Source: Edolisoma coerulescens (taxonomy: Eukaryota; Chordata; Aves; Passeriformes; Campephagidae). From it: a DNA stretch of 64,000 nt. The notes under the pieces were generated by a model. It saw nothing but the letters and a program-made list of their open reading frames with translations. It had not been told where the DNA came from and made no database searches. The position numbers were made by a program, and so were the translations under genes. Positions 34,725 to 49,700 of the stretch are shown here, one piece after another. Each line of letters begins with the position of its first letter. Positions within the stretch are counted from its first letter, which is position 1. Location: contig VWZW01007179.1 in NCBI GenBank assembly GCA_013397115.1, forward strand, positions 1,196,315 to 1,260,314, in the 5' to 3' direction.

Positions 34725-37700
34725 CTGTTAGTAGAGGAAAGGTCATTAAGATACAGTGAGATTCTTCTGCACAACCCTCACTTCTTCGCAAGACTCTTGC
34801 TACAACTTGGCATTCTGCTGTTCTGCACTTCCAAGTTTTGGTTAATTTTTCCCTACGCTTTCAGCTACTGTAAACATTTGGTTCATTTATTCATAGACAA
34901 CTGTTTCAATCACACAGTTCAATGTCACTTCTTAGGACACATAAGGCAACGTAGGATCTCCAAAATATTCTCTCTTATCTCTTAAGTTACTAAGCAGCAA
35001 ACATTATCTAATCAATAAGCACAATACAAGAACAATACAACTCCATATAACACTGATTACATATTTATAGACATTGACCATTAGCAAGGCTCTGCAATCA
35101 GTAATATTTATTTTTAATAATGCAGTGTGTTATCAAGATTAATAATACGCCAAACCGATTCAAGTCTGCTTATTTTTGCTTCTCTTAACCCTCAAAAATG
35201 TATCAGAGGTTAAAAAAGCTTTTTGTTACTGACAAGAAGGCTTGTTAATAAATACTGCTGTACTCAATATTGCTCTGAACAGATTGTTTGGCTCTCCTAA
35301 CAAAAGCTATCCTACTCACAGCTCTAGAAAATATGCTGCAATTCTTGAGAGAAAGTCAAGAATGCACTGTCTAAAAAGCAATATGAAAAGAAACTAAACT
35401 GTAAAATAAGCTTACACAATAATGGCAGAAACATTATGTTCCTGGCATCCTCATCCTGTGCAATGAAAACACAATTGTGACTTAAGACCGGGCAATAACC
35501 AGAATTAATAACTGCCAGAGTGTGGCAGGTGTAACAGCAGTGCTTCAGGATTGCAGAGGTTTCATTTATACAAATACAGCACCAGGGTTAGTGCTTCAGG
35601 ATTGCAAAGGTTTCATTTCTACAAATACAGCACCAGGGTTAGTGCTTCAGGATTGCAAAGGTTTCATTTCTACAAATACAGCACCAGGGTTAGTGCTTCA
35701 GGATTGCAAAGGTTTCATTTCTACAAATACAGCACCAGGGTTTTTAACAGAAGAACTGAGAGCTTGTCCTGTAAATGTTCCACAGGCTGTTTAACCACAA
35801 GTTTGTACCAACTTGGATGCAAATAATCTCAATCTGCATGGAAAACTATGTCTTAACTGAAATACAAGACCAGACCTAAACTTTTATAGCTTTAAAAACG
35901 TATTTCTATAATAGATAAAAAGGTATTTAAAATAGATAGGTATCTAAAGTAGAACAAGACTTGTTGCATCTGCCAGTTTTACCTTTCCGTAACGGTTTTG
36001 ATTTGTATCTTTAAAGTAATTATTATAACTAAATCACTTACCTCCTTGCTCTATATCTGAATCTGTAAGATGTGTGAGAGAAAAGCTTGCCATGTTTGCA
36101 GGAGAGATGGAGAATCTGGAATAAGGGGATGAATGTGACCAGTTCTGATCAAGAGTCCGGGAAGGTGGAGGTGGAGAGAAGTACTTGGATGGCTGAAGGG
36201 GTGCTTTAGAACTAATGAGACTATTAGCTGCCTTGGATATAAAGGATGGCTCTGGAGAAGAGAAGTCATCGTCCCACTCAAAACCCCCACCTTAGGGAGA
36301 AGAAAAAGAAGAAAAAAGAAGAAAAAAGCAGCATTACAGTAATGTCATGTAGGGCTACCCAGAGGTGTACAAGCAGACTGAAGATTGCATTAACCCCAAA
36401 CAAAACCTGTAGCCCTGGGCAGGGCTCTAGCCCAGGGAGGCACAAGGATTTGTGACCCCCAGTTTGGTTGCCTCTCAGCATACCCTGGACACATCAATAT
36501 GTAAACAACCAGTATCACATCCCAGCTTTGCTCCTCAGGAACAAGGGAATCTGAGCCCAGCTGCAGTGTGTGCTTAGGATGCAAAACTGAAGCCAACATG
36601 GTCCAGTGAATTCACAGATCACATATAGTTCAATGACTTCTCATAAAAGGCTGTGCATAAAACTGTCTTTGCCCCTGCTGTGTATAAATATATTCATGCA
36701 CCTTCTTCATCTGTTGAGCTTTCTGAATTTGCAAATCTGTTTAAGTAACCAGGACTGGAAGATGGAACAGGAGAGCTGCCAGCACCTTCCCCGTTCACGT
36801 CTATCCCACGGCTTCCCAGGTCCTTCGTTGGTGTTTCCTAAGGCAAAAAAAGTCACTTATGAAACTCTTCTTACACACAAAGTCTCCGTGCATTCAGATG
36901 TCAGCACCCACAAATACACTCCCCCATCCTGCCATCAAGTCAAATGTGGAATTAAAAGGTCTGTAAACTGTTACAACCACACAACAAGAGCTACAGATTA
37001 AGCACATGCACGTACTTCTAAAGAAAGCTGCACCAAATCTATGCTAAAACGCACGCAGGAAATTACTATTTAAATATTATTTATGATATAAAATGGTTTC
37101 ATATTTCTAGGAACAAAGCTAAAATATCTTCCAATTGAAAACAGTTCCCTTATCAGCTTAACATGGGTAAGGGTTTTTTTCCTCTTTAATAAAGCCTTAT
37201 CCCATCTCCCAACATTTTATTTTTTTTTAATCCCCTAATCATGTTCAGGATAAAGAGGCAGACTTTGTACAGCTGGTATTGGAAGCAGCCAGCATTTTAT
37301 CAGTTATTGTAATAAAAAGTAAAGAGTTCAACAACTAAGAGCAGTTCAAACACAGCTGATTTTTTCCTTCCCCCTCTGACAAAAGGATTACTGTTCTACA
37401 GGCTGCCTAAACACAAATAAATCACCTGTGTTTTCTATTCCAAAACACAGTTCACTCTAATATTTATGTGCGTCATCATAAGCAACATTTCCAAAGCCTG
37501 ACAATGTGACTGTTCTTTTAAACTCACTGGACTAGTTTAGTCACCATAATGCTAAAATACAATCCCCTCTGTATCCAGTTACAGAAGTTAAAAATTGATA
37601 AAGCAGATAGGGAAACAAAAGTAACCTTGAATTTTATAAGCCAATCAGTATTTCACTGAACATGAATCCCATTGGATCAATAAAAATTAGCATGTTCTCA

Positions 37701-40700
37701 TCTTTGATTATGATCTTAGTTAAATTTAGTGCTAACTAACACAAGACTCAGAGTTAGGTTTCAGTTTGAGTTTTGGGGGGGTGTTTTTGGTTAATTATTG
37801 GCTTTTTCTTCTTTCTTCCTTTCTTAAACTCAAAGTCTTCAAACCCATTAAACAGATAAGCTGCTTCTAGAAAGTTACAACAATATTTTGTCAAAATAAA
37901 ATAATTAAATCTTGTCCATAGCAATGCTGTCTCACATATTCTAATTAAATACATCTTATAAACAGCAGAAAAACATAACTAAAAACCATGTTTCACTCAG
38001 CACATGCAGTCAAGGGTCCAACAGCAGTGGAGATTCAGGATTTGGCAACCAAAGCAAAACCCTCCTTCATTTCAGATTAGTGCTGCTATTCTGCCAGCAG
38101 CACAAAACTGCACCCACTCAAGTCATAAAGTTCTTTCTTCTTTATATATAAATATTATTCTTTTACATATATGTATTCTTGTATAGCCTTAATACATAAA
38201 GAAAAAATATCCCACATCACGAACAAGCTTTAACCCTGCCAAAACAAGGAAGGTACTCTTGTCACAAGGTTTTCCCAAATATTTAGCAATTTATTCAATT
38301 ACTCCTTGTTTAAAGAAGAACAAAAATAGCAAGCCAACAAAAATTTGACTTAGTAATAAAAAAAAAAGGGTACCTGATCAAACAAATAGACTGTCACATC
38401 ATCAAAGAATGTTACAGCCTTTTTCTCATCTTTCCAAAGTTCAGGTTGCCTTTCATTAAGAGGTTTTGGAAGTTTCAACAAGCTTCTCAAATGTTTTCCA
38501 TCATCTTTGTCAGTAATTATCTCAGGTACTTGATGAACAGTTTCATCTTCACTGTCAGAACTCAGACTATGCATATGAAAAGTCCTCATGTCATCCTCAG
38601 AATCGCTGTTTTCATCTTCCTCGTCTGCATCATCGCCATCTTCTAAATCCAGCATTCCAGACACGCTGAGTTTGCCGAGGTATTTTCCTTCAATATCTGG
38701 CTCTTTCAGTTTTTGTCCTTCCATGTGATAGAAGGACTTCTCACTGTTACTCAGATCTAAAGCCATGTTGTGCACAGGCTTTAAGTCTCTCTGTGAAAGA
38801 AGCTCTGAAGTGTTAGTGCCAACACAAGAGACACTTTTATGAGAAGTCTCAGATAGATTTATTTCATCCCTCAGGTTACCTTCCATCACTATTTCCAGGG
38901 AAGACAGAGTTGCCTCAGCCCACTCATCAGGACACCCCTGCATCCTGACATCCATCTCTTGGATCTCTAAATTGTGGTTTAGTTCTAGTTTTCCGTTTTG
39001 ATTATCATCATCCTGGTAACTCCTCACATCACACGTTTGCTGTCTCTCTTCAAACCCATAAACCTCCTCAGTGTGATTCTCTCCTCCGTTGGAAGAAACA
39101 ACACACACAGTCTCCCTGGACAGATTTACAGACTCTTCTGGTTTTTTATCTGGCTCAGAATCATTATCAGAGAAATAGGCAGAGTCTCTATATGAGTTTT
39201 GATTTCCACTCAGAAAAACCACTGGGGTTATTTCAAAATTGCTGTTCACTGCATCCAAACAAGCTGCTGCTTCTGACACAATGATGACTGGGTTAGGAGG
39301 CAAAGCACTGACACTGTTCTCGCTCACAACACACAGAGCAGTATCCACACTGGAAGCGTCCTCAACAGGGACATGGGAAGTCCATTCTGGAGATTCCAGG
39401 TTTTCCGTTTCATAGCCACTGTCAGCAGGTTTATCTGGTGGCAAAAGTTTCTGAGGACTCTGAGCCTGTAAAGATTCTAAAACCTCGTTTACATCTAAAG
39501 AATCCAAAGAATCGGGTGTCTCTAAGGCTTGTTCTACAGTTTGTATAGGAGATGGGCTGTCTTCCAAAAGACTATCCTGACTTGTACAATCTGAAGCAGC
39601 AACAGAAATTAAGGTCACCTCTTCTGGAACATCCTTACAGTTCTCAAAATGATTTGATGTTTCTTGTATTTCCTCCAATAAACATTCATTTTTTTTTAAT
39701 ATGGGAGAACTATCTTGCAAGTTTCTTTTCCTATCTTCCTGATCATTACATTTTTCTCTATTAAAAGTTATTTCCTCAGACTTGAAAAGCATTCCCTGTT
39801 CTATCTGTGCATCACACTCATCTGTTTCATCAACAACACTGTAATACGGACTGTTTCCAACATTATTATTTTTGGCATTATAAGATAGCTCTTCTTGACA
39901 GAGAACATCAGTGTTACAGGACGTGACTTCATTCACTTCTACATTTAGAAGTTTCCCCTCATCCTTCAAAATAGGAAGATTTGCATGTTTATCACATGAC
40001 TTATGTGCTGTGGGTGGACTAGAAGATGCCTGCATCTCTACAGGAGTCTGAGACTGAGAACTGGGATCTTTATTCATTGTCACTGGGTTAAAATTTTCAT
40101 CTTTCACTGTTCTAAGACTTTCGTGTATTAAAGAAAAGACCTGTGTATTTTCAGCCAGCACAGGCTCAGGCTCTACAGAGTTTCTTTTTGAGGTTTCTAA
40201 TATACTTTTTAGAACATCATCTGAGTTTTGCCCAAAATCACTGCTGGCTTTTTTAGGCAATAATCCTGTTAGTAAGTTTTTCTCTTGAAGAAATAAGAAG
40301 TTATCAGAAAGTTGCTCTAAAGTTACCAGGTCCGACTGGTTAGAGGTATTTTCACATAAGGAAACTGTTTCATTTTCAGAAGCATGACCAGAATGCTCCT
40401 TCCCAGAACAGCCTACTACCTTTCTAGCATCTGTGTTTGAGTTCAAAACAGCTGGTTTAAAGTCTTTAGGAGAATCATTTGTTTCAGCAAACCCAAGTAT
40501 TTTTCTGTTTGTCAATTCTTCTGATCTCTCAATGTCATTAAAAATACTTTGGAAAGGACTTTCTGGACTACTAGTAGCAGGCAAAAATTCCTCTTTAGGA
40601 TCTGTATTGTAGTGGAAGAAGTCCCCATCGGTACTAGATTCTTCAACATCAAGATCCCTGAGAACCGTGAAATGAGAACTTTTCTCTTGTACAGCTTCTT

Positions 40701-43700
40701 GATGATCAACTTCTGTCGTTAATACAACTGATTGGTTATCAAAATTCATGCTGCAGCCACTTCCTTTTTCCTCTAACTGGATATAGTAGTCATTTCCAAC
40801 AGAAAGTTTGTGTGCATCAAACACAGGTAACACCCCAGGGACAGCCAGTGATGCCTCTTGACCACTTCCATCCTGTGCTCCCGGTCCTTGCTCTGAAAGT
40901 GACCTCTCAAAAACCTCCACTGGATAGAAAATACTTGTGTAGGTCATGGCTTCATCAGGATTCACATGGCCACATTCATCAAAGTGATCGTGTTTAGCCG
41001 CCTCCCAGATGTATTCAAAGCTCAGACCATGGCTCGTTTCAGTTACAGTCAGAACCTCCTCCAGCTCATGGCCAAGTCTGTCTCCCGTGAAGTGATCCAA
41101 GATTGGGAATGCAGAATTACTTGCTTCTCTATTTGAGGTGTTTGGTTTCAGAGCATTCCACTGCTGTTCGAAGTCGATCTCTGAGTCCCTTTGGCTTTGC
41201 ATGCGGAGGTAAGTTAAAAGTCTGTGCACTTCTTCTGCCGTCGGTCTCTTCTCTGGAGGCAGCCAACAGAACTGCAGAACTTCATACCTGTACAGATAAA
41301 AACATGTTTCAATAGGTTTCACGCTGAAAAGGAATTTATAGAATTCAGGCACCTAACAAGCCTCAGAGTACCAGTGTCACTGGCAGGAACTTCCATCTAT
41401 AGCAAGTCGTTTTACTCCATTTATCTAGAATTTATTTGCTGGCAGCATGTTTCCACGTAGCAATTTCAATGTATTCAAGAGAACTGAGTCATTTAAGAAA
41501 CTTCTTCAGCAGCTTTAAGAATAAACAGAAGTACTTAAAGTTTACCATCTATCAGAGTATGGCTGCTCCAGACGTGGCTTGAAGGGTTTAACCTGCTTCT
41601 CCTTGATGACATGGGTCAGGACTTCCCTGTCAGAGAAGTCCGAGTAAGGCCGAGCACCGTTCTCAAACAGCTCCCACAAGGTCACACCCAGGGACCTGGA
41701 AAAGAGCAGCAAACCACTGGGCATTCTCAGAACTACTTCAGAGTTGCTTTTCTAAGAAAGGAAGGATATGTAAAGCATAACTGGCAAAAAGAAATAAATA
41801 CCACTCCCCATTGTCTCTAGAATACTTTCAGGACTTGTTAACTCATTTTGACAGAATGCTAAAAGCCTGAAGAGTAAAATTGCTTGAAGGTAACAACAAT
41901 GAAGGCAACAAAATATAGGAGGTCTCAAACTATTTGATCATGGAACAAAAATCCCACATATAATAAAATATTATCTTTTCAACAGTTTTTAAATAAAAAA
42001 ATATTGTTATAGGGTATAGAAATGAAATTAAAAAACCTTATGGTTCATTCACCAGAAGAAAAAAGCTTTCATGAGAAATTGCAGTTATAGGTCAAACTGC
42101 TAGAAAACTCATCTTTGTTCCAGTATTCATAGAATTCCTTATTTTCAAGCTGCAGTGGTCAAAAGCTGCCTCTGCTCAGTGCTGCATCCATACTGTATCC
42201 AACACTAATCGCATTTTCAGTGATTACAGTCAATGCTAATCTTCAGGGAATCTTTCCGTGCTCAAAATGCAAAGTAACTGACTCTGCATGTAGAAGAATT
42301 TAGATTGGAAGGGGTGTCTGGAATCATCTTGTCCAAACCTATTCAAAGCAGCTCTGCATAAGAGGCACTAAAATACAAGTTGGAAACCTTAAGACCCTGG
42401 CTGCTTGTAGCCCAGATGAACACTGTGAGCTGAGGAAGCCTCCTTGGAGGATGGAAGCAAATTAGTATTTACATAATTTCTATCTATCCCACTTGCTTTC
42501 TGCAACCCTACTTTTAAAGCACCAAAGCCAAGTTTACTATTTAATATCCTTAGAATATAAAACCAGGAATTAACGACAATGTTTTCAGAAATGTTAGCCT
42601 AATCCACAATTTCCACTATCCAGATTTCTCTGGGCTTGAGAACTGAAGTGGAACTTGGCAATTTCAATAACATTCATCTTCAAGAGTTTCACCAGCCATT
42701 GTCTATCAGCTCTTTGGCAACACAAACCATCAGTTAATTACTGCTCTCAAATGCTGCAGCAAGAACGCAGCATTTTAATTAAAATGCCACTGTTCTACCA
42801 ACTGAACTTAATCAGGCTCTAGTGGGATCAACTTTTTATGTCACCCACAGCTACTTATTCTTGGAAAAATCATTTACCATTTCCTTCCTTTATAAACATC
42901 TGAAGGTATTTTTCTTAGTATAAACACCTGTTATTCTGCTAAGCATTTCTGTTTGCTCCAACTTTCTCTCAACAGATTCCTAAGCATCTTCCCAAAGCAG
43001 GATATAGTGTCAGGTTTACAGAGATTAACCTACTGTACCTCTGATGCATCCGGCCAATTTAAATATTATTTACTCCTTCATGTAACATTTGAAAATATGT
43101 TCACAAATCTCTCATTGAAATTATTTTAAAGCCTTCTACATACCATATGTTACTGTATTTATTTTGCTCTGCTGACAACAGTCTGTCTTGAAAACTTGTT
43201 ACTAACTCAGGTGCAGTCCATCGTAGAGGAACAAGTTTCTTCTCATCTGTCTCAATATAATCTTCCTGAATTATTGATTAAAATGAAAAAAAAAAAATCA
43301 GAAAAAGGCTGAACATACATTGGATCAACTTCCAGAAAGTGACAGTCCTTTCCTTAATATGTTTTTATGTGATGCCTATGCAAAAATTAGAATTAAAAAA
43401 AATAATCCTGTTTTCCCCAAGTAGCAGAGAATAATGCTATGGAGGAAAGTCATTCACTGGTCACTGCATAGAAGAAACTTGAATGCAAATTTCTTGTTTA
43501 AGGTTTGGTACTTACAAAATGTTTTAATTAAGGTCTTAAATTTTTCTCTTTTTTGATATATTTTAATATTTTGAATATTTTCATTACAAAATTTAAACTT
43601 TTCTTTCAAATGTGTGCTTAAAATACATTAAAATAAGTTTTGTTCATATTCTAGGACTATTGTAAATAGGACCAAAAAAAGGTAGATTTACCAGAAGCTT

Positions 43701-46700
43701 GCAGAGGCATAAAGTCTACTCATCTCTAGAAAGATGATCTATTCTGGTACATGAACGCGCTGCAGTTATTTGCCAGTAATACTTTGAAAGTTCATTATTC
43801 AAATAAAGGACAATCCAGTATCAGTTTACAACTTCCAAGCATGCTTGTTGTAACCTTGGGCCCTGAATCCTTTAAAAAAGTGGTCCATGACCAGATTAGC
43901 TTACCTTATACCTACTGAATCCTATACCGTAATCTCCTACTTTGACATTTAAATCGGATGTAAGGAAGCAATTCCGTAAAGCCAAGTCACTGGAAATGCA
44001 AACAAATAAACAGTGAGACAAACCAGGAGGTCTTCAATGCAAATGAAGACAAATGGGTTAGCAGAAGTGACAATTCTTAGAACAGTCAGGTGACAGTGTG
44101 AAGTAGCAAATGAAAAACCAAGAAAACTATTTTTAACAACTTGGAATCTAAAAGTCAAGGATTTATGCACAGTTACAGGTTATAGTTGCAAGTAACAGGA
44201 GCAGATCAGTAACACAAAGACAGTGCTAAAGATTCAGCATCCACTCTAGATACACTTCAGCAACCCCATGTGCATGAGCTGTAGGCTGATCCCACAGACC
44301 TAAATCCTACTGAGGGCTGAGGCAAGGTGGGTGCAAGAAGGGTGTGCTCCTGCAGCTCCTGGAGCTCCCTTCCTGACCCTCTTCTGAGGAAATTAAACCA
44401 GTCCATGCACTCCGAAAGACCAACTCATATGTGGTGCAAACCCAGGCACAGGAACTGGAGAGATTGATTTCTCAAGTGCAATTGTGATCTAAACCAAATA
44501 TTAAGATAGTTTTCTTGTTGCTTACATTTTTATTAAGTTTTAGAACCTACACATGCCAACAATTGATTCCACATCTCACTGGAATACTGCAGACACTACA
44601 GTTCTACACAAACACTCATCACTTCCAAAAAAACAAACACTGACAGGGTTTCTCCTTAGAGAGGACTTATTGGACGAGGTTTGTTTTGTGGCCAAAAGTC
44701 TTTTGATTTCCCTCGGGCACTCCCACTGCTTCAAAAGAGAATCAGTTTAGAGCCACAGAGCCAAGAAGACTCTGCATTCTGGAATCCAAAGAAAACTAAA
44801 CACAGCGACAAGGCAATCACATTTAAAGATTTCATACAAAAACCCTGTCCTGTATAAAAAAGGTCAAGCTGCAGTCCCTTTTCTAGAGCAGTGGTGTAGA
44901 CTCCTAAGCATTCAAACTACACACAGCATTTACATGCAGTTATTTCCTTCTGCTCATAATCCTCTCACAGAGATTACGTGGGCTGTTCACATGCTACAGT
45001 GATGTCACCCTCCTTCACACCTATCCTTGCATGGCTTGCATTTTAATTGTCATAAGCAAAATCTGCCAGCAATTCAGATTAGGTTTAAATATTAATTCAC
45101 AGTATGATACTAAGCAACCAGTAATACCTCACATCTATAGCTAAGTTCCTTAAGTAACAAACCCATACATTACACATGAACCAGAACTACAGATAGTCTT
45201 GAAAAAGACCAACAGAAAAAGTAATGTATTTTTTAGAAGTCCTCTACTAAACAAATCACAAAGCTCTTGAATAGACACAGAATTTGCTTCCTGTTTCTAC
45301 CATAAACCAGACCACAAATACTCACAAACCAGCAGTGCTGATGTAATAATACCAAGAAGCAGTTTTAGGAAACCCATCATGCAAACTCAGAAATTTATGC
45401 AAGTTTAATGAAGCTGGAACTGTGGCTGCGACAGCAAAGAGCTCGGCAGACTAATTGCTCAAATATTTCACTTCTCAGTTTCACAGAAGGGGACCAGGCA
45501 ATTAAATGCCCTGAAAGAACTCTACCTTTGCTCCTTTTGGCTTAAAAAAAGGTCTCTGAAATACAAATTGTCTAAAAGCCACAGCTTGCCTGCCACAAAG
45601 AAAGATGATGATGCTTTCCTTTCCAGAGTCATTGAACTACACAGGTCAGAAACACATCTATAACCTTCAAGTATGTCCCAGAGCTTGCCAAATTATTTAA
45701 ACTATTTAAATAAATATCCTGGAAGAGAAAAATTGTTGGCTGCTTGAATTTACCACTAACAACAAAATCACTGATGCTGGAGCTTTACCACTTACTCTGA
45801 CAGCATCAGGATAGTGTTGCTAGAAGTAAACATTACAATGAGAATCTTGCAGATCCACAGAATAATTATTTACCAAGTTTATCTGTATTTCACTGAAAAT
45901 GTACTGTTAAATTTAATACCTACAGAGCCATGCTGCTGCAACACAAGAAACTGATCCCTCAGTTAGAGAGGTACAACTGGTATTACCTTCAAGTCATCTG
46001 AAATTGTTAAATGGGTTAAAAGATTAGCTCTGTTCATCAGCCACCAGCTGAGTCCAGGCTTTGGGGTTTTTTCAGGGTTTTGCTGCTGTTTTACACCTGC
46101 ACCTTTTAAGACTCAGGTTTGAGAGTTCATTTCTCCCTGAACTAAAGGTCTCTGCTTTCCCTAAGCAGCCAGATGTGCACTGATAAGCTCCAACACAAGC
46201 TCCTGACTTGCTGCAAGTGCTGGTTCTACAGCAAAGAACAGACTGACAAAGTAACTATCGTGTGGTACCCAAGGTTCCACCAGGTAAGCCACATTTGGAG
46301 GACGAGTACTTTTTAATATTTTAGTCATCTTACAGGTTAATGACTTCCAGTTCCTTAACACCTTTACATTTAAAGCCAAGAAATTATTTTTGTATTTTTC
46401 TGGGCAACTAGTTTCACGAATAAATTTTCCCAGCCTTTTGCAACTACTGCCACTCTTTCAGTATTGACTACATTAACTTTAATTAAAAATAGTTATATTA
46501 ATTAAAAATAAATCTAGCATTTCCCTCGATGGGAGCAAAATTCTTCCCCTAGTATGATTACTTTGAAATCTGACTACCTCCTTTAGTGAAGATTAAAAGG
46601 TTACATGAACAATTCAGTGAAAGAATATCCATTTCAGTCAGATTTTCCCTCTAAACTCAGCTTCCCCCTTACTGCATTAGAAAGGCTTTTTTTTTCCATT

Positions 46701-49700
46701 TTTAGTAACAAAGGTAACAGATTACCAAAGAGAAGTTCTAAATTGCTACAATCTGATAAAAATTCATGGCAGGTAAGATTCATGCTAACTGAATTTTAAC
46801 ATCTCTCCCTGCATAATAAACAAAACAAATTTGACTTGGCCAAGAATTAATCATCTGGATTGGCTTGGCAGCAGGTTGTGTTCTATGGGCTGCAAACCCA
46901 AAGAGCAGCTGATCAGCTTTCAGGCAGGTGGAGCTGGAACACCACACCACTGCAGCTCAATCAGCACCTTCATTAGCATCACTGCTTCATGCCTCAGGGT
47001 ACATCACAGACAGAAGTTTGTGCAAACACAGTCTTCAACAGCCATGGATTTTAATGAAAACACCCAGATGAATTTCAGAGTGCATCCTGCCCGAGTGGGA
47101 TTTCTCTGGGAGCCTACCTGTGCACAAAGTTGTGTTTGTGCATCACAGCGAGGCCAGCGGCGATCTCGCACGCCATCCTCTGGAGCAGCATTATCTGGGA
47201 CTCTCCTTTAATGTGCTCCTGCTCATTGCAGATATAAGTTTTCAGGTCACCCTGTAAAAGTTGAAGATATTTATTAGTTTTCTATGTTGGTTGAATCTGA
47301 AAAATTTATTTTTAATAAAGATCCAGCTGACCATATTATTTATTGACCACGTTTCTGCTCAAGAAAATAAAGCTCCTCAAGTTTCCAGTCTCCATAAAGG
47401 GTCTTATAAAAGTCATCTAAAGCATATGGTATCGTGCTTAAGGGTTTTTAATCTAATCATTTAGCAATTAACATCCTAGGTCAGACTGACACATAAAACC
47501 TGCCATGCATTAATAACTTCCATTAAAAAAACCAGAGTTTGATGAGCCTCTGCTTTTAAATGAGATGAGTTTTCAAGTGCTCCAAATCAGCCAAGCTGTC
47601 TGACTGGAATTTCTAAGCGGATGGAAGGGAGAGACTGGAGAAGAGAGTTTCAGACATTGCCAGCTCCCCAGAGCTCTCTATATAAAAAGCATGGTAATAC
47701 ACCCATCCCAGTCAGAGAATTCTGATGATGGCAGCAGTTTCACTGAACCCAGGCAATGCTGAGCAATAGACACATAATTAATGAGCCCACAGAAGCACTC
47801 CATAAAGTACTAAAAAAAGAACAGCCTTGAAATAGAGGAAAATAATTGAATACTGTCCAAACATTCAGGAAAAGGAAGATTAAGGAGTAAGAGAATTCAA
47901 GCAAGGGAAAAGAACAAGTTTCTCATGCCATTGTTGTTCCTTTTCTCACAGTTTGACTCTTAACCCAGCAGTCCTGTATTTTTGTTATTTAAAATACAGG
48001 CTTTCTGAAAGGGTAGCAAATTATTTCTGTATTGAGACTGCACAACATATATCACAACTTGTTTCACCAGCACAACATTCTGGGCTCTATGTCCATTGTC
48101 CTAAATCTTGGGCCAGGAAGCTCTTGCCAGAGCAGAGTTCCACACAATCAGGAAAGGAACAGCATTTGTAACACAGGTTCCAAAAGGCAGAGCCCAAGGA
48201 ATACAAGCCCTGAACACCCAGCTCAGCTGACTGTAGGTGGCAGCAAGAGCCTGAAGAAAGTCAAACTCTCTAAAATTGTCATTCATTAAAACAGCAACTG
48301 CTTGCTTAGGGCTTGTCCCAGGTGGATTAAGTTCCTAGGATGCCTGAAATGCACCCAGGAATTACTTTTTAATTTTTAAATGCATTAGTAACAGCAGTGC
48401 TGTGTGACATCCCTTATTTAATAAATTATTCATGTAGGCACATATTTTTGTGGGAAAAACAACTTTTATTAAATCCAGCACCTCGAAACATACTGGTTCT
48501 ATGTTCCCATTCTGCTCTAATTAAGGCTACAATCAAGGTTAAAAACATAAAACAGATATTTTTGGTATTGCTTTAAGAGGACATTGCTTGTACCAAACTG
48601 GGGTGAACCAATGGTCACGCTCAGGTGCCGAACTGCCCTTCAGAAGAACCTGGACAAGCTGAAGAATGTTTCAACAGGGACCTTATGAAACTCCAGAAAG
48701 ACAAATGCAAACTCCCGCACCGGGGAAGGAAAAAATCCCTGGTAACAGCACAAAGTGAGCAGTGGCCAGCTGGGCAGCAGCTCTGCCCAGGGACCTGGGG
48801 ATCCTGCTGGGCAGCGAGCTCCACATGAGCCCTGTGTGCCCTGGCAGCAGCCTGGGAGCAGCCTCCTGGGCTGCCAACCAGGGCCAGGGCCGGGGAGCTC
48901 TCAGCACCTTCCCAGCACTTGTCAGAGCACATCGGACCCTGCGTTCAGAACCGGCTGCCCCAGAACACGACAAACTGGAGCCACCGTGACAGGGGTCAGA
49001 GCATTTCACCCTGAGGAGAGGCTCAGGGAACCAGGCTCGTTCAGCCTGGAGAAAGAAAGACTTCAGCATAATAACTGTCCAGTATTAAGTTATTAAAGAC
49101 TAAGCTAGGCTCCTCCCTGTGGAGCATGGATGGAGGATGAGAGAGAACAGGCATGAGCTGAAACATGGGAAGTTCAGACTGAGTGTAAGGAAAACAGTTT
49201 TACACATCAAGACACCAGCAGAAGTGCAGGCTGCCCAGAAAGAACATGCAGTTTCCATCCCTGGATGTTTTCAAGATCCAACTGGACAAAGTCGTGAGAA
49301 ATCTAGTCTGACCTCAGGGTGATACTGCTTTGAGGGGGAGGCTGGAGACCTCCTGAGCTCCTTGCTAGCCTGAATTACCCTGTGATGCTTCCCTGCCTAA
49401 AAGCAGACAGCAGCAACACAGCAACATTATCCCTGCACTATTTAGAGAGCCACAAAATGGCCCTTTATTGACAGACTTTTTAACACAGTAAATACCAAAG
49501 GTTATATATATCTGAATAAATGCAGTTCTGCAAAATTCACTGCAAAGACATCTAAATATAAAAAGCTCAATAATCATGCTTGAGGAAGGCTCTGCTTTCT
49601 CTCCAACCTCCTCTGCCACTCTGCCTTTTCCCTCCTCTCCTGGGACTCCACGAAGAACTAAATTTTGCCTTTCTTCCCATCCTTCTCAGTTCAGCCAGTT

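Noticed and set aside
35540..35742. Evenly spaced repeats resembling a CRISPR array
   Set aside because: The whole 51-bp unit is repeated with no unique spacers, in a vertebrate intron; it is a minisatellite.
35522..35826. Repetitive 90-residue open frames with a 17-residue period
   Set aside because: They come from the 51-bp minisatellite in an LMTK2 intron; two frames are open at once and no splice or conservation evidence supports coding.
48621..49096. Open frames on both strands near 48.6-49.1 kb
   Set aside because: They fall inside a decayed CR1 LINE fragment and do not form an intact reading frame of the element.
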